Shown here in pieces: positions 33,896 through 45,200 of a stretch of DNA of 64,000 nucleotides. This DNA comes from Cheilinus undulatus. Its lineage: Eukaryota > Chordata > Actinopteri > Labriformes > Labridae. The notes under the pieces are model-generated. The model did not search any database and was not told where the DNA came from. It saw only the letters and a program-made list of their open reading frames with translations. Every line of letters starts with the position of its first letter. The first letter of the stretch is position 1. The DNA lies in contig NC_054877.1 of NCBI RefSeq assembly GCF_018320785.1, forward strand, positions 36,912,151 through 36,976,150. Direction: 5' to 3'. The position numbers were made by a program, and so were the translations under genes.

Positions 33896-35017
33896 CAGGG
33901 GTGTCAAACTCAAGGCCTGGGGGCCAAATCCGGCCCGTGGCACAGTTATACCTGGCCCACCAGATCATATCATATTTTTATTATAACTGGCCCACCAGTA
34001 TGAGATCTGCAGATTTCCTGCAGTTTAACAATGTCAACTTAACCCTGATGACTGAAAATATCCTTGTTAAAGGGATATTTCAACATTTTGGCAAATTCAC
34101 CCATTGCCATAATTCCTATAGTCTTAGTAATAGGTTCATTACCTTCAGTTGTCGGTGCAAGCTATTTTTAGATTGCCACGGCCGAGTTCGGACCTGCTGT
34201 GCCAACTCAATGTAAGCAGACGGTATTCCGGCTTTCCCTCATCAAACTCATCAAATACACAATCCAACAACTCCAAAACGCTCTCGTGGACAAGTTGTGA
34301 CCTGCACATTCACCACGCTATGAAACAATAACGTATAATTATGTAACATTACGACACATGAAGCAAATACCCGGAACTATTTCTTGAGTAAACCACTGGG
34401 CGGAGTGACACAGTGCAGCAGCCATGTCTGGCGTGCAGTTCCGGCTTTGCATTTAGCTTTAAAACATCTCCGTCTCATAATGTTCCATGATTATTTCATA
34501 GCGAATTTGAAACTTTTCTGTCTAAAATCTTAAAGTGTAAGCTCATCTTTGGACCTTTATAACTTTATATTTTAAATTTTATCTCATATTTTGACCTTAA
34601 AAGCTTTTGATTTTGAATTGTATGTCATATTTTCACCTTATAAACTCTTGATTTGGAATTTTTTTTTCTCATATCTTTACATTTTCAACTTCTAAATATA
34701 ACCTTTAATCCCAAATATTGACTTTTTAATTTTTTTATACAATCTTTTGACCTTTAAACACATAATTTTGAATTTTATCTCATATTTTGACCTTTGAAAG
34801 TCATGATTTTGATTTCTTTTTTAGTACTTTAACTGTTAAAGATCATGATTTTAACTTTGGAATTTTTTTTTTAATCTCAAAATCATTTATCATCAATGTT
34901 CCATTTTTTCCCTACAATTTGTTATCGGTGAAGATGAGGTTGACAGTTTATGGGAAATTTGGACCCAGTCAGGCCCTCAGAATTCGGCTCCTGCTGTGAT
35001 TGAGTCTGACATCCCTG
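33896..35017. mobile_element. hAT-type MITE with exact 8-bp duplication and internal minisatellite (copy 1)
   Basis: The ends CAGGGGTGTCAAACTCAA and (inverse) CAGGGATGTCAGACTCAA are inverted repeats. CTGTAGAA flanks both ends exactly (33888-33895 and 35018-35025). Inside, 34540-34900 is a degenerate array of ~40-bp units (TTTTGACCTTTAAA... ATTTTATCTCATA). A second, independently placed copy in the opposite orientation is at 55629-56639. It has no transposase. It carries an insertion beginning at 34067. Confidence 0.88.
34067..34485. mobile_element. TTAA-starting insertion nested in the hAT MITE
   Basis: Relative to the second MITE copy, the sequence after AAAATATCCTTGTT is interrupted here by about 415 bp beginning TTAAAGGGATATTTCAA. 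The MITE sequence resumes near 34485. The beginning matches the end of the TTAA-flanked element at 50323-52064, so it is probably the same family (piggyBac- or Kolobok-like by target site). Confidence 0.5.
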
Positions 35018-35032
35018 CTGTAGAACCATGTA

Positions 35033-35575
35033 CAGGGCTTAACAAATTTATTAGACCACCTTAACCCTAACCAAAGTAAGGTTTATGCCACAGCTGCCCT
35101 AAATTAACAGCATTGGTAATTACCAAAATTAATTGTTATGTTTCTGCAATGGTTAATACACCAATATGTAGAAGCTCTTTAACCCAGATGATATTTTTAA
35201 TGCTAAAATATAATTATTATTGTTATCCATGAATTTTCAAATTTACTGATTTACAAAAAAACTGAAAAATTAGTAAAGCACATTATTATTTCTTGATTAA
35301 TATGTCAAATTCTAGTTATTTACTTGCATTCCTGAACAGAAAAATTATATTTAGTGGTTGAATGTTATGGTTGATTCATTTCTGACTTCTCAGAGAAGCC
35401 CAGTGAGCCGGGTCAAATTTGGGTAAATTCAGTTTGAAATCCCTCATTCCTGTTCAAAACGGTAAAATGTGGAGAGCTCACTGGAAATGAAAGAGTCTGC
35501 ATTAAAGCGCTTTATGATGCTGGATGGTCTCTGAGACAAATATGACAGATGGTCTAATAAATTTGTTAAGCACTG
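35033..35575. mobile_element. Tc1/mariner MITE with TA duplication
   Basis: The ends CAGGGCTTAACAAATTTATT and the inverse AATAAATTTGTTAAGCACTG match over about 28 bp with two mismatches. TA flanks at 35031-35032 and 35576-35577. At 543 bp with no coding capacity, it is a non-autonomous element. It sits 15 bp from the right end of the preceding hAT MITE. Confidence 0.85.
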
Positions 35576-35781
35576 TATGTCGAAATATGTCACTCCAACA
35601 CTAGGTGGCAGTAATATCTCAGTAGAAGTATCTGCTTTATATTTTTCCCATCTCTTGTCTTCTACACACACTTGTGTCCCTTTTTTAGTCTTATTCCTGG
35701 CTGATGAAAACACGGTCGATCTCAAGAAAGTAGTTCTTTTATCCATAGTTTCAATATTAGTTTAACATCTGTCTTCTTTAG

Positions 35782-35838
35782 ATGAAGGAGGTTGTTGAGC
35801 TGAAAAAAAGAGAAACAGATTTGTCCAACACATAACAG
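35782..35838 (+). other. Exon-like segment upstream of mpp7 (candidate 5' UTR exon)
   Basis: A good acceptor (GTCTTCTTTAG) and donor (AACAG/GTGAAT) bracket 57 bp. It contains an 18-codon frame starting ATGAAGGAG and ending TAA, so it could only be untranslated or carry a short upstream frame. No homology is recognised; it may be chance. Confidence 0.2.
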
Positions 35839-36125
35839 GTGAATGAACATTTTTCCCCTTTCACCTCCTTTTTTTCTACACTTAGGATTAAAATACCACC
35901 AAACGGGAACATATAGTCATGATTCTCTCAACAGGCCGTCTCTTACAGGCTCCCTGATCACAGCTTCTTCATCACACCCTCCATTTAACCTCTGACTTCT
36001 CTCTTTGGGTTCTTGACCTCTAGACCTTAAAAACAGGCTCTGTAAATCACTAACAGGTGCAGGTAGAATGTGGGTGATGTGTGTGTGTGTGTTCATATGT
36101 GTGTTTCCTGCTTGTCCTCCTGCAG

Positions 36126-36151
36126 GTTTGTGCAGGCTGCGTTCACCGGCC
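36126..36151 (+). other. mpp7 exon 1 sequence upstream of the proposed start codon
   Basis: It follows acceptor TCCTGCAG. An alternative acceptor (TTTGTGCAG) would start the exon at 36136. The frame upstream of the proposed ATG is open through this segment, so a further coding exon upstream is possible. Confidence 0.5.
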
Positions 36152-36244
36152 ATGTCTGAAACCGAGTCTCACTCAGACAGAGAGGAGGACTACAGGTTCC
36201 TCCACAGCATGCTGATGGAGAAGAAGCTCCACCTGCTCTTTAAG
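36152..36244 (+). CDS. mpp7: mpp7 exon 1 (L27 start)
   Basis: It encodes [20 protein letters not shown] then [11 protein letters not shown], aligning to human [22 protein letters not shown]. About 30 N-terminal residues of human MPP7 (including LLAALPAQL) have no counterpart here. Either this ATG is the start or an upstream coding exon is unrecognised. Confidence 0.75.
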
Positions 36245-39200
36245 GTCTACACACATGCACACTACATGATTCATGATTCAACTTATTAGAGTAAATTATC
36301 TAAGATCTACCTCCATCTGCAGGTAGAAGGTTTTAAAATACACAGATAATGGAAATATTCGGCCTTTTTCCCCAGGAGCTCTGCCTTCAGAAAGTATCCA
36401 GACCCCCTTCACTTTTTCAGTTTTGTTGCATTACATCCTGATTCTACTTTCATTCAGATTCATTTTTTTCTCTCAAGCTACTCTCAGTACCCCACAATGG
36501 CATAGTGATTTTAGAAGGTTTGCAAATTTACTAAAAATAAAAAACTGAAACATCACTTTCACATAAGTATTCAGACCCTCTGCAACAACACTGGAAATGT
36601 AGCTCAGGTAGCTTTGCTGAGATGTTTGAATGAAGTCCACCTGTAGTAAACAGAATTCATTGGACATGATTTGAAAAGGCACATACCTTTCTGTAGAAGG
36701 CCTCACAGCTGACAGTGCACTTCAAAGCAAAAACCAAGCCATGAGGTCAAAGAGCAAAGACAGGATTGTTGCAACACACTGATCTGAGGAAGGCTACCAA
36801 ACAATCAGCTGTACAGAAGGTCCCCAAGAGCACAGTGGCCTCCATAATTATCAAATGGGAGAAGTTTGACAGAACCAGGACTTTTCCACGAGCTGGTCAC
36901 CTGGGCAAACTGAGCAATCAGCTGAAAAGGGCTAAGAACCTTGTGGTCACTCTGATGGAGCTCCAGAGATCCTGTGTAATGGGACAAAGTTCTAGAAGGA
37001 CAACCATCACTGTATGCCTCCAACAATCAAGGCTTTATGGCAGAGTGGCTAAATGGCAGTCTCTCCTCTGTGTAAAACACATGAAAGCCTGCTTGGAATT
37101 TGCAAAAAGCACCTGATGGACTTTCAGACTGTGAGAAACAAGATTCTCTGGCCTCTCTCTCTTTGGCCAAATTCTAAACATTATGTCTGAGGGAAACCAG
37201 GCATTACCCAACACCATCCCAGTGAAGCATGGTGGTGGCAGCATCATGTTGTGGGGGTGTTTTTCAGCAGCAGAGACTGGGAAGCTGGTCAGGGCACAGT
37301 GAAATTGAACGGAAGGTGCAGAGATAAGCTTGATGAAGACCTGTTCTGCAACACTGGGGTCCTCAGACCGGGCCGAAGGTTCACTTTCCAACATGACAAT
37401 GACCCTAATCACATATCCAAGACAACACAGGATGTAAATGTCCTAGAGTGGCCCAGCCAGAGCCCTGTCTTGAACCCTATCAAATCTCTGGAGAGACCTG
37501 AAAATGGCTGTCCACCAACGATTCCCATCCAACCTGACAGCTTGAGAAGATTAGCAAAGAAGAATGCAGAAAATCCCCCAGTCCAGGTGTGCAAAGCCTG
37601 TTGAGTAATACTGAAAAAAATAGAAACTTAAGGCAGTAATTGTGCCAAAGGTGCTTCAATAACTACTGAATAGAGGGTCTGAATACTTATGTCAATGTGA
37701 TGTTTCTTTTTTTTTCTTTATAATAAATTTGCAATAATTAGTAAAATTCTGTTTTTACTTTGTCATGATCGGGTACAGTGTGCAGAGTAAGGATAACTAG
37801 ATCAAAATTGCAATTTCAGCTGATATTGTGTGGGGATGCTGAGAGCTGAACTGTGAAAGAACTGCTGAAATTAGCCAAAAGCACGTAAATAGCGGGAAAT
37901 AGCATAAATATAGCATAAATGGCATAAAAGTAGCTGAAAATTGCATTCAATAGCTCAAAACAGAATAAAAATAGCTGAAAATAGCCTTAAAAAGCTGAAA
38001 ATAACGAAAAAAATTAGCTGATTTTAGCCTAAAAGTAGCTGAATATTGCATTCAATGCTGAAAAAGCATAGAAATAGCTGAAAATAGCATGAAAATAGCT
38101 ATATTTTAAAAATTATAAAAGTTAGAAATGAGAAAAGGCATAGCAGTCGAATGACGAAGAAACTGACTTTTTAAAAGTTTAAACGGTGTCGATATGACAA
38201 AGTATGAAGAAGGAGATAGCCGGCGCAGAAGTAGAATGATAGACAAAATGGCCGACGCGAATATCAATAGTGTGGATGCTCAGCATCCCCACTAATAAAA
38301 AGGGGTTTTGTTCAACTGTAGCATTAAGCTGCAACATAACAAAATAGAAGAAAGTGAAGGGGGGCTGAGTACACTGAATCCACTGTTTATCACTGTCAAG
38401 ACATCAAACACTTGTTTGTACATTTCTAAGCCAAATCACACTCTGGAATAGAGTTGAGGTCTGATTTAATAAAAAAAAAAACAAACATGAAATTGTACAG
38501 GAACTACAATACTTCCCATTGGCCAACAATTTGAATCAGTATTTAATTTGAGTTGTATGCCATTCATTTTCCATATGCTGTCCATTACTCTGATATGCAG
38601 GAAAATACTTTTACAATATGTGGAACTTTTGCACTGAAATATCTATATTGATTAAATATTGACTCCTCCTCTGTAAAATATATTTGTCAAGTTAAGTGTC
38701 AACCAAATGAGTTTGGAAATGTCAGGATATTGGGCAGCTACAAAAATCTAATAAAAGGCTCCCAAGCTCAGAATTTTCAGCATTTTAAAAAGTCCTACTT
38801 TAAAGTTAGTCTTTTCCTTTTCTACTTTTAAAGACATTGGCAGCAGAAATTAAAAAAAGTGCCTCTTTATTCAGAGAAGAGTCTTTCTGAGGTATTTTTT
38901 TTTATTTGACAGATCCATGAGCGTCTGAAGCATTTTGAGGAGTGCACCCCCATCCCCATTGAGGAGAACGCAATGATTCTGGCCTCAGATGTGAGTGACT
39001 CTCTCCAAACTTCTTTTACAGAAAGACGAGGACGACAGTTTGACAGCAGAGGAAGCTGGGAGATTTTATTTTATCGTTTAAATTGTTTCTTCTGATATCC
39101 TGATGACTTTCCTGTCACACAGAATCAGAGGTGGAACGAACATCTCGTCTCATGTGTGCTGAATTATGAAATGCTATCTCAGATCTCCGTCACTTTGGGT

Positions 39201-42200
39201 ATTACGGTTTGAAAGGCAGCGTTTTTAAAACAGACACAGTGTGCCAGGAGTCAGTCACAGAGGACAGTGCTGAGCTGAAGGCTGCTAAAATCATTTTGTG
39301 TGTAGTCCACATGCATAAGATGAAGTGACAGAGAGAGAGAACTCCCACTGATGCTGCGACTCAAAAGCAGTCACTGTTCCCTTCACATGTGCATCGTATT
39401 TCATTTACCAGACTTCATTATTCCTGTTACAAACCATCACTCCAACATTTCCATTTCATCCCATGGCCTTCTTTCTCGCATTTTTGTTCCACATTCATTT
39501 CCTCATTTTCCCCCTCTTGTTCCTGGATAAAGTGTTAAAGAAACATGTTCTTAGTTTTTCCCTTACTCTGTGCTCTCATCCTTTTAACACAATGTGCTTC
39601 CATTATCTAGATCCTTCCACTTTTGGTGCCTTCTCCAGTTTCTTCTCATTTGCATTCACTTACTCTGCCCTACATTGGGCCTATTTCATAACTACACACG
39701 TGGACAAAATTGATGGTACCCCTCTGTTAATGAAAGAAAAACCCACTATGGTCACAGAAATAACTTGAATCTGACAAAAGTGATAATAAATAAAAATTCA
39801 ATGAAAATTAACCAATAAAAATCAGACATTGCTTTTGAACTGTGGTTCAACAGAATTATTTTAAAAAACAAACTCATGAAACAGGCCTGGACAAAAATGA
39901 TGGTACCCTTAATTTAATATTTTGTTACACAACCTTTTGAGGCAATCACTGCAATCAAATGATTTCTGTAACTTTCAATAAGACTTCTGCAGCCCTCAGC
40001 AGGTATTTTGGCCCACTCCTCATGAGCAAACTGCTCCAGTTGTCTCAGGTTTGAAGGGTGCCTTTTCCAGACTGCATGTTTCAGCTCCTTCCACAGATGT
40101 TCAATAGGATTTATATCAGGGCTCATAGAAGGCCACTTCAGAATAGTCCAATTTTTTGCTCTTAGCCATTCTTGGGTGTTTTTAGCTGTGTGTTTTGGGT
40201 CATTATCCTGTTGCAAGACCCATGACCTGCGACTGAGACCAAGCTTTCTGACACTGGGCTGCACATTTCTCTCTAGAATACCTTGATAGTCTTGAGATTT
40301 CATTGTACCCTGCACAGATTCAAAACACCCTGTGCCAGATGCAGCAAAGCAGTCCCAGGACATAACAGAGCCTCCTCCATGTTTCACAGTGTTCTTTTCT
40401 TGGTATGCTTCATTTTTGCGTCTGTCAACATAGAGCAGATGTGCCTTGCCAAAAAGTTCCAGTTTTGTCTCGTCTGTCCATAGGACATTCTCCCAGAAGC
40501 TTTGTGGCTTGTCAACATGCAGTTTGGCAAATTCCAGTCTTGCTTTTTTATGATTTGTTTGCAACAGTGGTGTCCTCCTTGGTCGTCTCCCATGAAGTCC
40601 ACTTTGGCTCAAACAATGACGGATGGTGTGATCTGACACTGATGTACCTTGACCTTGGAGTTCACCTTTAATGTCTTTGGAGGTTGTTCTGGGCTCTTTT
40701 GTTACCATTTGTATTATCCGTCTCTTCGATTTGTCATCAATTTTCCTCCTGCGGCCACATCCAGGGAGGTTGGCTACAGTCCCGTGGATCTTAAATTTCT
40801 GAATAATATGTGCAAATGTAGTCACAGGAACATCAAGCTGCTTGGAGATGGTCTTATAGCCTTTACCTTCAACATGCTTGTCTATAATTTTCTTTCTGAT
40901 CTCCTGAGACAACTCTCTCCTTTGCTTCCTCTGGTCCATGTTTAGTGTGGTACACACCATGTCACCAAACAGCACAGTGACTACTTGTCACCCTTTAAAT
41001 AGGCCGACTGACTGATTACAAGTTTGTAGACACCTGTGATGCTAATTAGAGGACACACCTTGGTTGAACATGTCCCTATGGTCACATTGTTTTCAGTCTT
41101 GTCTAGGGGTACCATCATTTTTGTCCAGGCCTGTTTCATGAGTTTGTTTTTTAAAATAATTTTGTTGAACCACAGTTCAAAAGCAATGTCTGATTTTCTT
41201 TGGTTAATTTTCATTGAATTTTTATTTATTGTCACTTCTGTCAGATTCAAGTTATTTCTGTGACAATTGTAGGTTTTTCTTTCATTAACAGAGGGGTACC
41301 AACAATTTTGCTCACGTGTGTACCTAGAGGTCTACAGTAAAGTGTCTAGGGGTAGCTAAATCACCTATCTCAAATCTATAAAACTAATAAGATAAATGTT
41401 TTAACAATGCAACTTTTAAGTCCTTTAGTTGTTAAATATAGAAGCTGCAAGCAGCGGCTCCATTATCCTGTGCTAAGATCTTAATACATTTCTGTTAATG
41501 TCTCGTGACGGCAGTTAAAATTTCCTCTGAGGCTGCCTTAAAAATTAAAGTGACTAAATTTAATGCACAGCTTTCAAAAATGTGTATGTATATTAAAAAT
41601 ACATCAAACCAGCAAAAACATACAGGGGTCAGGGTCTGTACAATAAATAAGGGCAGGCTTCTGTTCATAGGCTGGGATATTTTAAAAGATAAACAGCCAA
41701 TTCCTGTGCATTTTCATTTGAATCTGCACAGTTTTTAATGCTTTCAAATCGAAGTCTATTTTAAATTGCCAGCCATTCTTGACTTTACGGTAAAGATCAA
41801 GTGAGATCGAGCTTGAGTGAACCCGGAAACACACAGACAAGCAGCGTTTACTGAGGAATAAACAGAGCGAGTCAGTGACAGTAGAGACTAACCTTGCAAG
41901 GCAGATGGATTCGCCCGCTTCTGTGTTTCCATCTTGCAGAGCTCCCATCTGAAAAGTTTTGGCCTGGTTAGAAAGTGACAGGACCAATCAGCATCAAAGG
42001 GCAGTACTTTCGGGCACGGCAGAGTCGTGACCATAGATTGTAGAAAGACTTGGGCAAAGTCTGTGTGACGTCAGCCGTCTGCTTACAATAGACTGACTCA
42101 AACTGCTTTTGAGGCCAATCCACAGCAGCTTCCATATTGAAATCGCGGTTTCATCCAAACTTTGGATCAACCTAATGACCCGCCCACTAAGCGCAACTTC

Positions 42201-45200
42201 CTGTCAGCTAGATAGCTAGCATTCTGGTTGACAGAAACATCGCTTCTTATTAATCAAATCAGTTCACAATTCATCACCTCATTTTTTAATTGAAATGCAT
42301 TTGTCCTACTCCATTGTTATATTTACAAGTTTTTCTTCACCTTTACTCTTATCAGTTCATTTTGTTACTGACTTCAAAACATGATGTAAGAGCTAGAGGA
42401 GATTATTAAGTAGTTAATAGCTCATTAACAGCTGGCAACAGATTATTACATGATTTTTTTTAAGTTTGGAAAATAGGCTAAGCTTTGGCACATCTTACTA
42501 TTATAATTGGCAGCATGTCTATGTGTGTCTGTCTCCATTTGCATGCCATAACGTTGCTCCAGCTGTCTTTGATATCACTCAGAAGACTTCTTGGGTGTAC
42601 TGGTTCAACACTGGTACCATGTAAAAATTAGAAATATGTTCAGATTTTCTATAAAATCACAAAACGTGCGAAGTCATCATTCGGGAACCTGCTGTGTTGT
42701 GTTTACCTTGAGAGTCGGAGCTGGGAATGATGTCACACCTGAGTTAAATTTGTTCCATTCATTCCATTTGTTACACGTTCATAAGAGAAAGTGACAGAAC
42801 CAGATCAAAGTAAAGCACTTCTCCTTGCTCATATTAAATAAGATAAAAAAAGAGATGTGTCACATGGTGTTAGAACAGTTTACTGCATAAACATGTTTGA
42901 ATATGGATCTGTCGCCACCTAGCCAGCATGCAAATTGACCTCACTGCATTAGGCATCTAATGATGAGGACGGTAATAGCAAGGCATACATAGAGTAAAGA
43001 TTAGCCTACCTGTGAAAATTAGAACTGATGGAAGAGTGCTGCAGTTTTTATAACACACAAACTTTCCAGAGATCATGAAACAATTTCAACTCTGTATGAC
43101 TTGGGTAGGAGTGGATGACACTATGGGAGCTGGCAGTAATGATCAGAAATCAAGCAAAGCGTGATTAAGAAAAGAGTCCCACACAAGGAACTAGTATTGT
43201 CGATCAGAAACTCTGGTTAATAGTAGGTGTATGATTCATGAAGGTAATGCCACCTGCAAAGAGAAATATGCACAACAGCAGAAATGTCCGGAATCTCGGG
43301 TGGATTGCAAACTTTTTTATCCCAAGTGGATGTGCCACCCCAAACACTGATGTCATAAAATATCAGATCATAAAATTCCCATGCAAACATAATCACATTT
43401 TTATTTGGATCAACTTTATCTTGAAGTACATCCTTTTGAATCCTAGTCTTTATTTCAATCAAATCATTATTGCAAGATGGAAAATTTTGCATCAGTGAAA
43501 ATCAAAATCTTGACTCATCACAAGATTTAAATCAACCTTGAGTTAAAATGACAATACATTTTAATTCTCCATGACTTCATTGTTTTTATAGTGTTACAAG
43601 TGATTTTTCATCAGTTATCAAGTTTTTGTACAGAGGTCATCCTGATTTGGGTCAACATAGGTTGGCTGTAAAGGTCTGCCCTTTATATTGCAATTCCTGC
43701 CATGTATCTGCACAGTCAACCTCTCCTCTCCATCTCCGTCTCATCTCCTCCTTTGCCTCAGATTTGGTTCGACAGCAACTCTCCGCCTGGCTTAAATCAT
43801 CAGGTCCTGCAGTTAGGGCCAAACCATGGGTCTGTTTCCCCTCAGAGAGGCTTCTGTTTGCCTACAGTGGAAACTAATGACCTTCATGCATTGTGTCTCT
43901 GGAGTGTGCCTCCACATCTTGAAGCAGTAGAAGTCATTACAGTAATATGCTTGACAAGACTGGCCACTGCACACAGTCACTCTCCGCCTCTTCACTTGCT
44001 GCTGATGGTCAAGGCTGCTCTGTTTTATCCGACCACGCAGCTGTCGTGTAGCCTTGAACGTTGGTGAGTTTTTTCCAAGACAAAAATCAAGGAAAGAAAC
44101 TTGTAAGGCAGATGATTAACAACAAGCACGGTTCAAAAAAGGTCTTTCAAAGGAGGTGAACCGGTTGATGTAAGAGTATGGAAATAAACAGTATAATGAT
44201 GAGTTGTCACGCAAGTCGAATTTTAATTTTTCCCTGTAAAAGAAAGTTACGATAGTATGGACTGTCATTTTAATGTTGAATTTATGTACACATAAAGACA
44301 GTTATGATGACGTGTCACCACTTTTTGTCGAGAGCTAAGATGATACACAACACTTTATGTTGAATTTTTGTCTATAAATGAGGAGGGTTATGATGATACG
44401 CCAAAGCGGCAACCTCGGGTCCTGAAAAAATTGCAATAGATCGAGTATCCACTTGAGGCTGGCTGCAGGAACACTAGAGTCTCGTCTGAACACCTGTTAA
44501 AAAGCCGTTTTACACAAGAAGTAAACTGGTTTACAACCTGGTTCAACAAAGAAATCGTGTCTCATTAGCTAATGTCTTCATGTCCTCTCACTGAACGGGG
44601 ATGAATTTTTTTGTACCACAATGGTTTAGATTATATTTAGGAAAAACCTCACGGCGCACTGATTGGCGCATCTCATTTGACTGACAGATAGATTGACAGG
44701 CAGAAGCTACCTCTAGAACAGTGTTACTCAACCCTGCTCAACCAAAGAGCCCAACTGTTGAAAAATACCTTTTCAAGAGCCACAGTCTAAGTGGTGAAAA
44801 GAGGCAAAAATGGCTTAAAGTGGCACTAAGAATTTGTTAAAGGTGGCAAAAATGGTCAAAAACTGGGAGAGAAGTGGCTAGAAAGAGTAAAATGTAAGCA
44901 TAAAATGGCAAAATCAGGGAGGAAAGTGGCAAAAACAGAGAAAATTGTCAAAAATGAGTGAGAAGTGATATAAAAGTAAAGGGTGGCAAAATTGGACAAA
45001 AAGGGGCAAGAAAGTGTCAAAATGTGGTTAAAAATGACTCTAAAGTGACTAAAATGGGAAAAAGCAGCAAAAAGGTGGGAATCAATTGGCAAAAAGCAGC
45101 AAGGAGTGGCAAAAAAGTTGCATTCAATGGCAAAAATCATCTTATATGGGCAAAAAATGGCAAGAAAGAGGACATTTTCATGGACCAAAGGGGGGTCCGA

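Noticed and set aside
36766..37604. Two 116-117-codon frames as host genes
   Set aside because: Both are frameshifted pieces of a Tc1 transposase within a degenerate element.
37829..38110. Regularly spaced repeats that could suggest a CRISPR-like array
   Set aside because: Units are degenerate with no unique spacers of constant length, and the array lies inside a MITE in a vertebrate genome.
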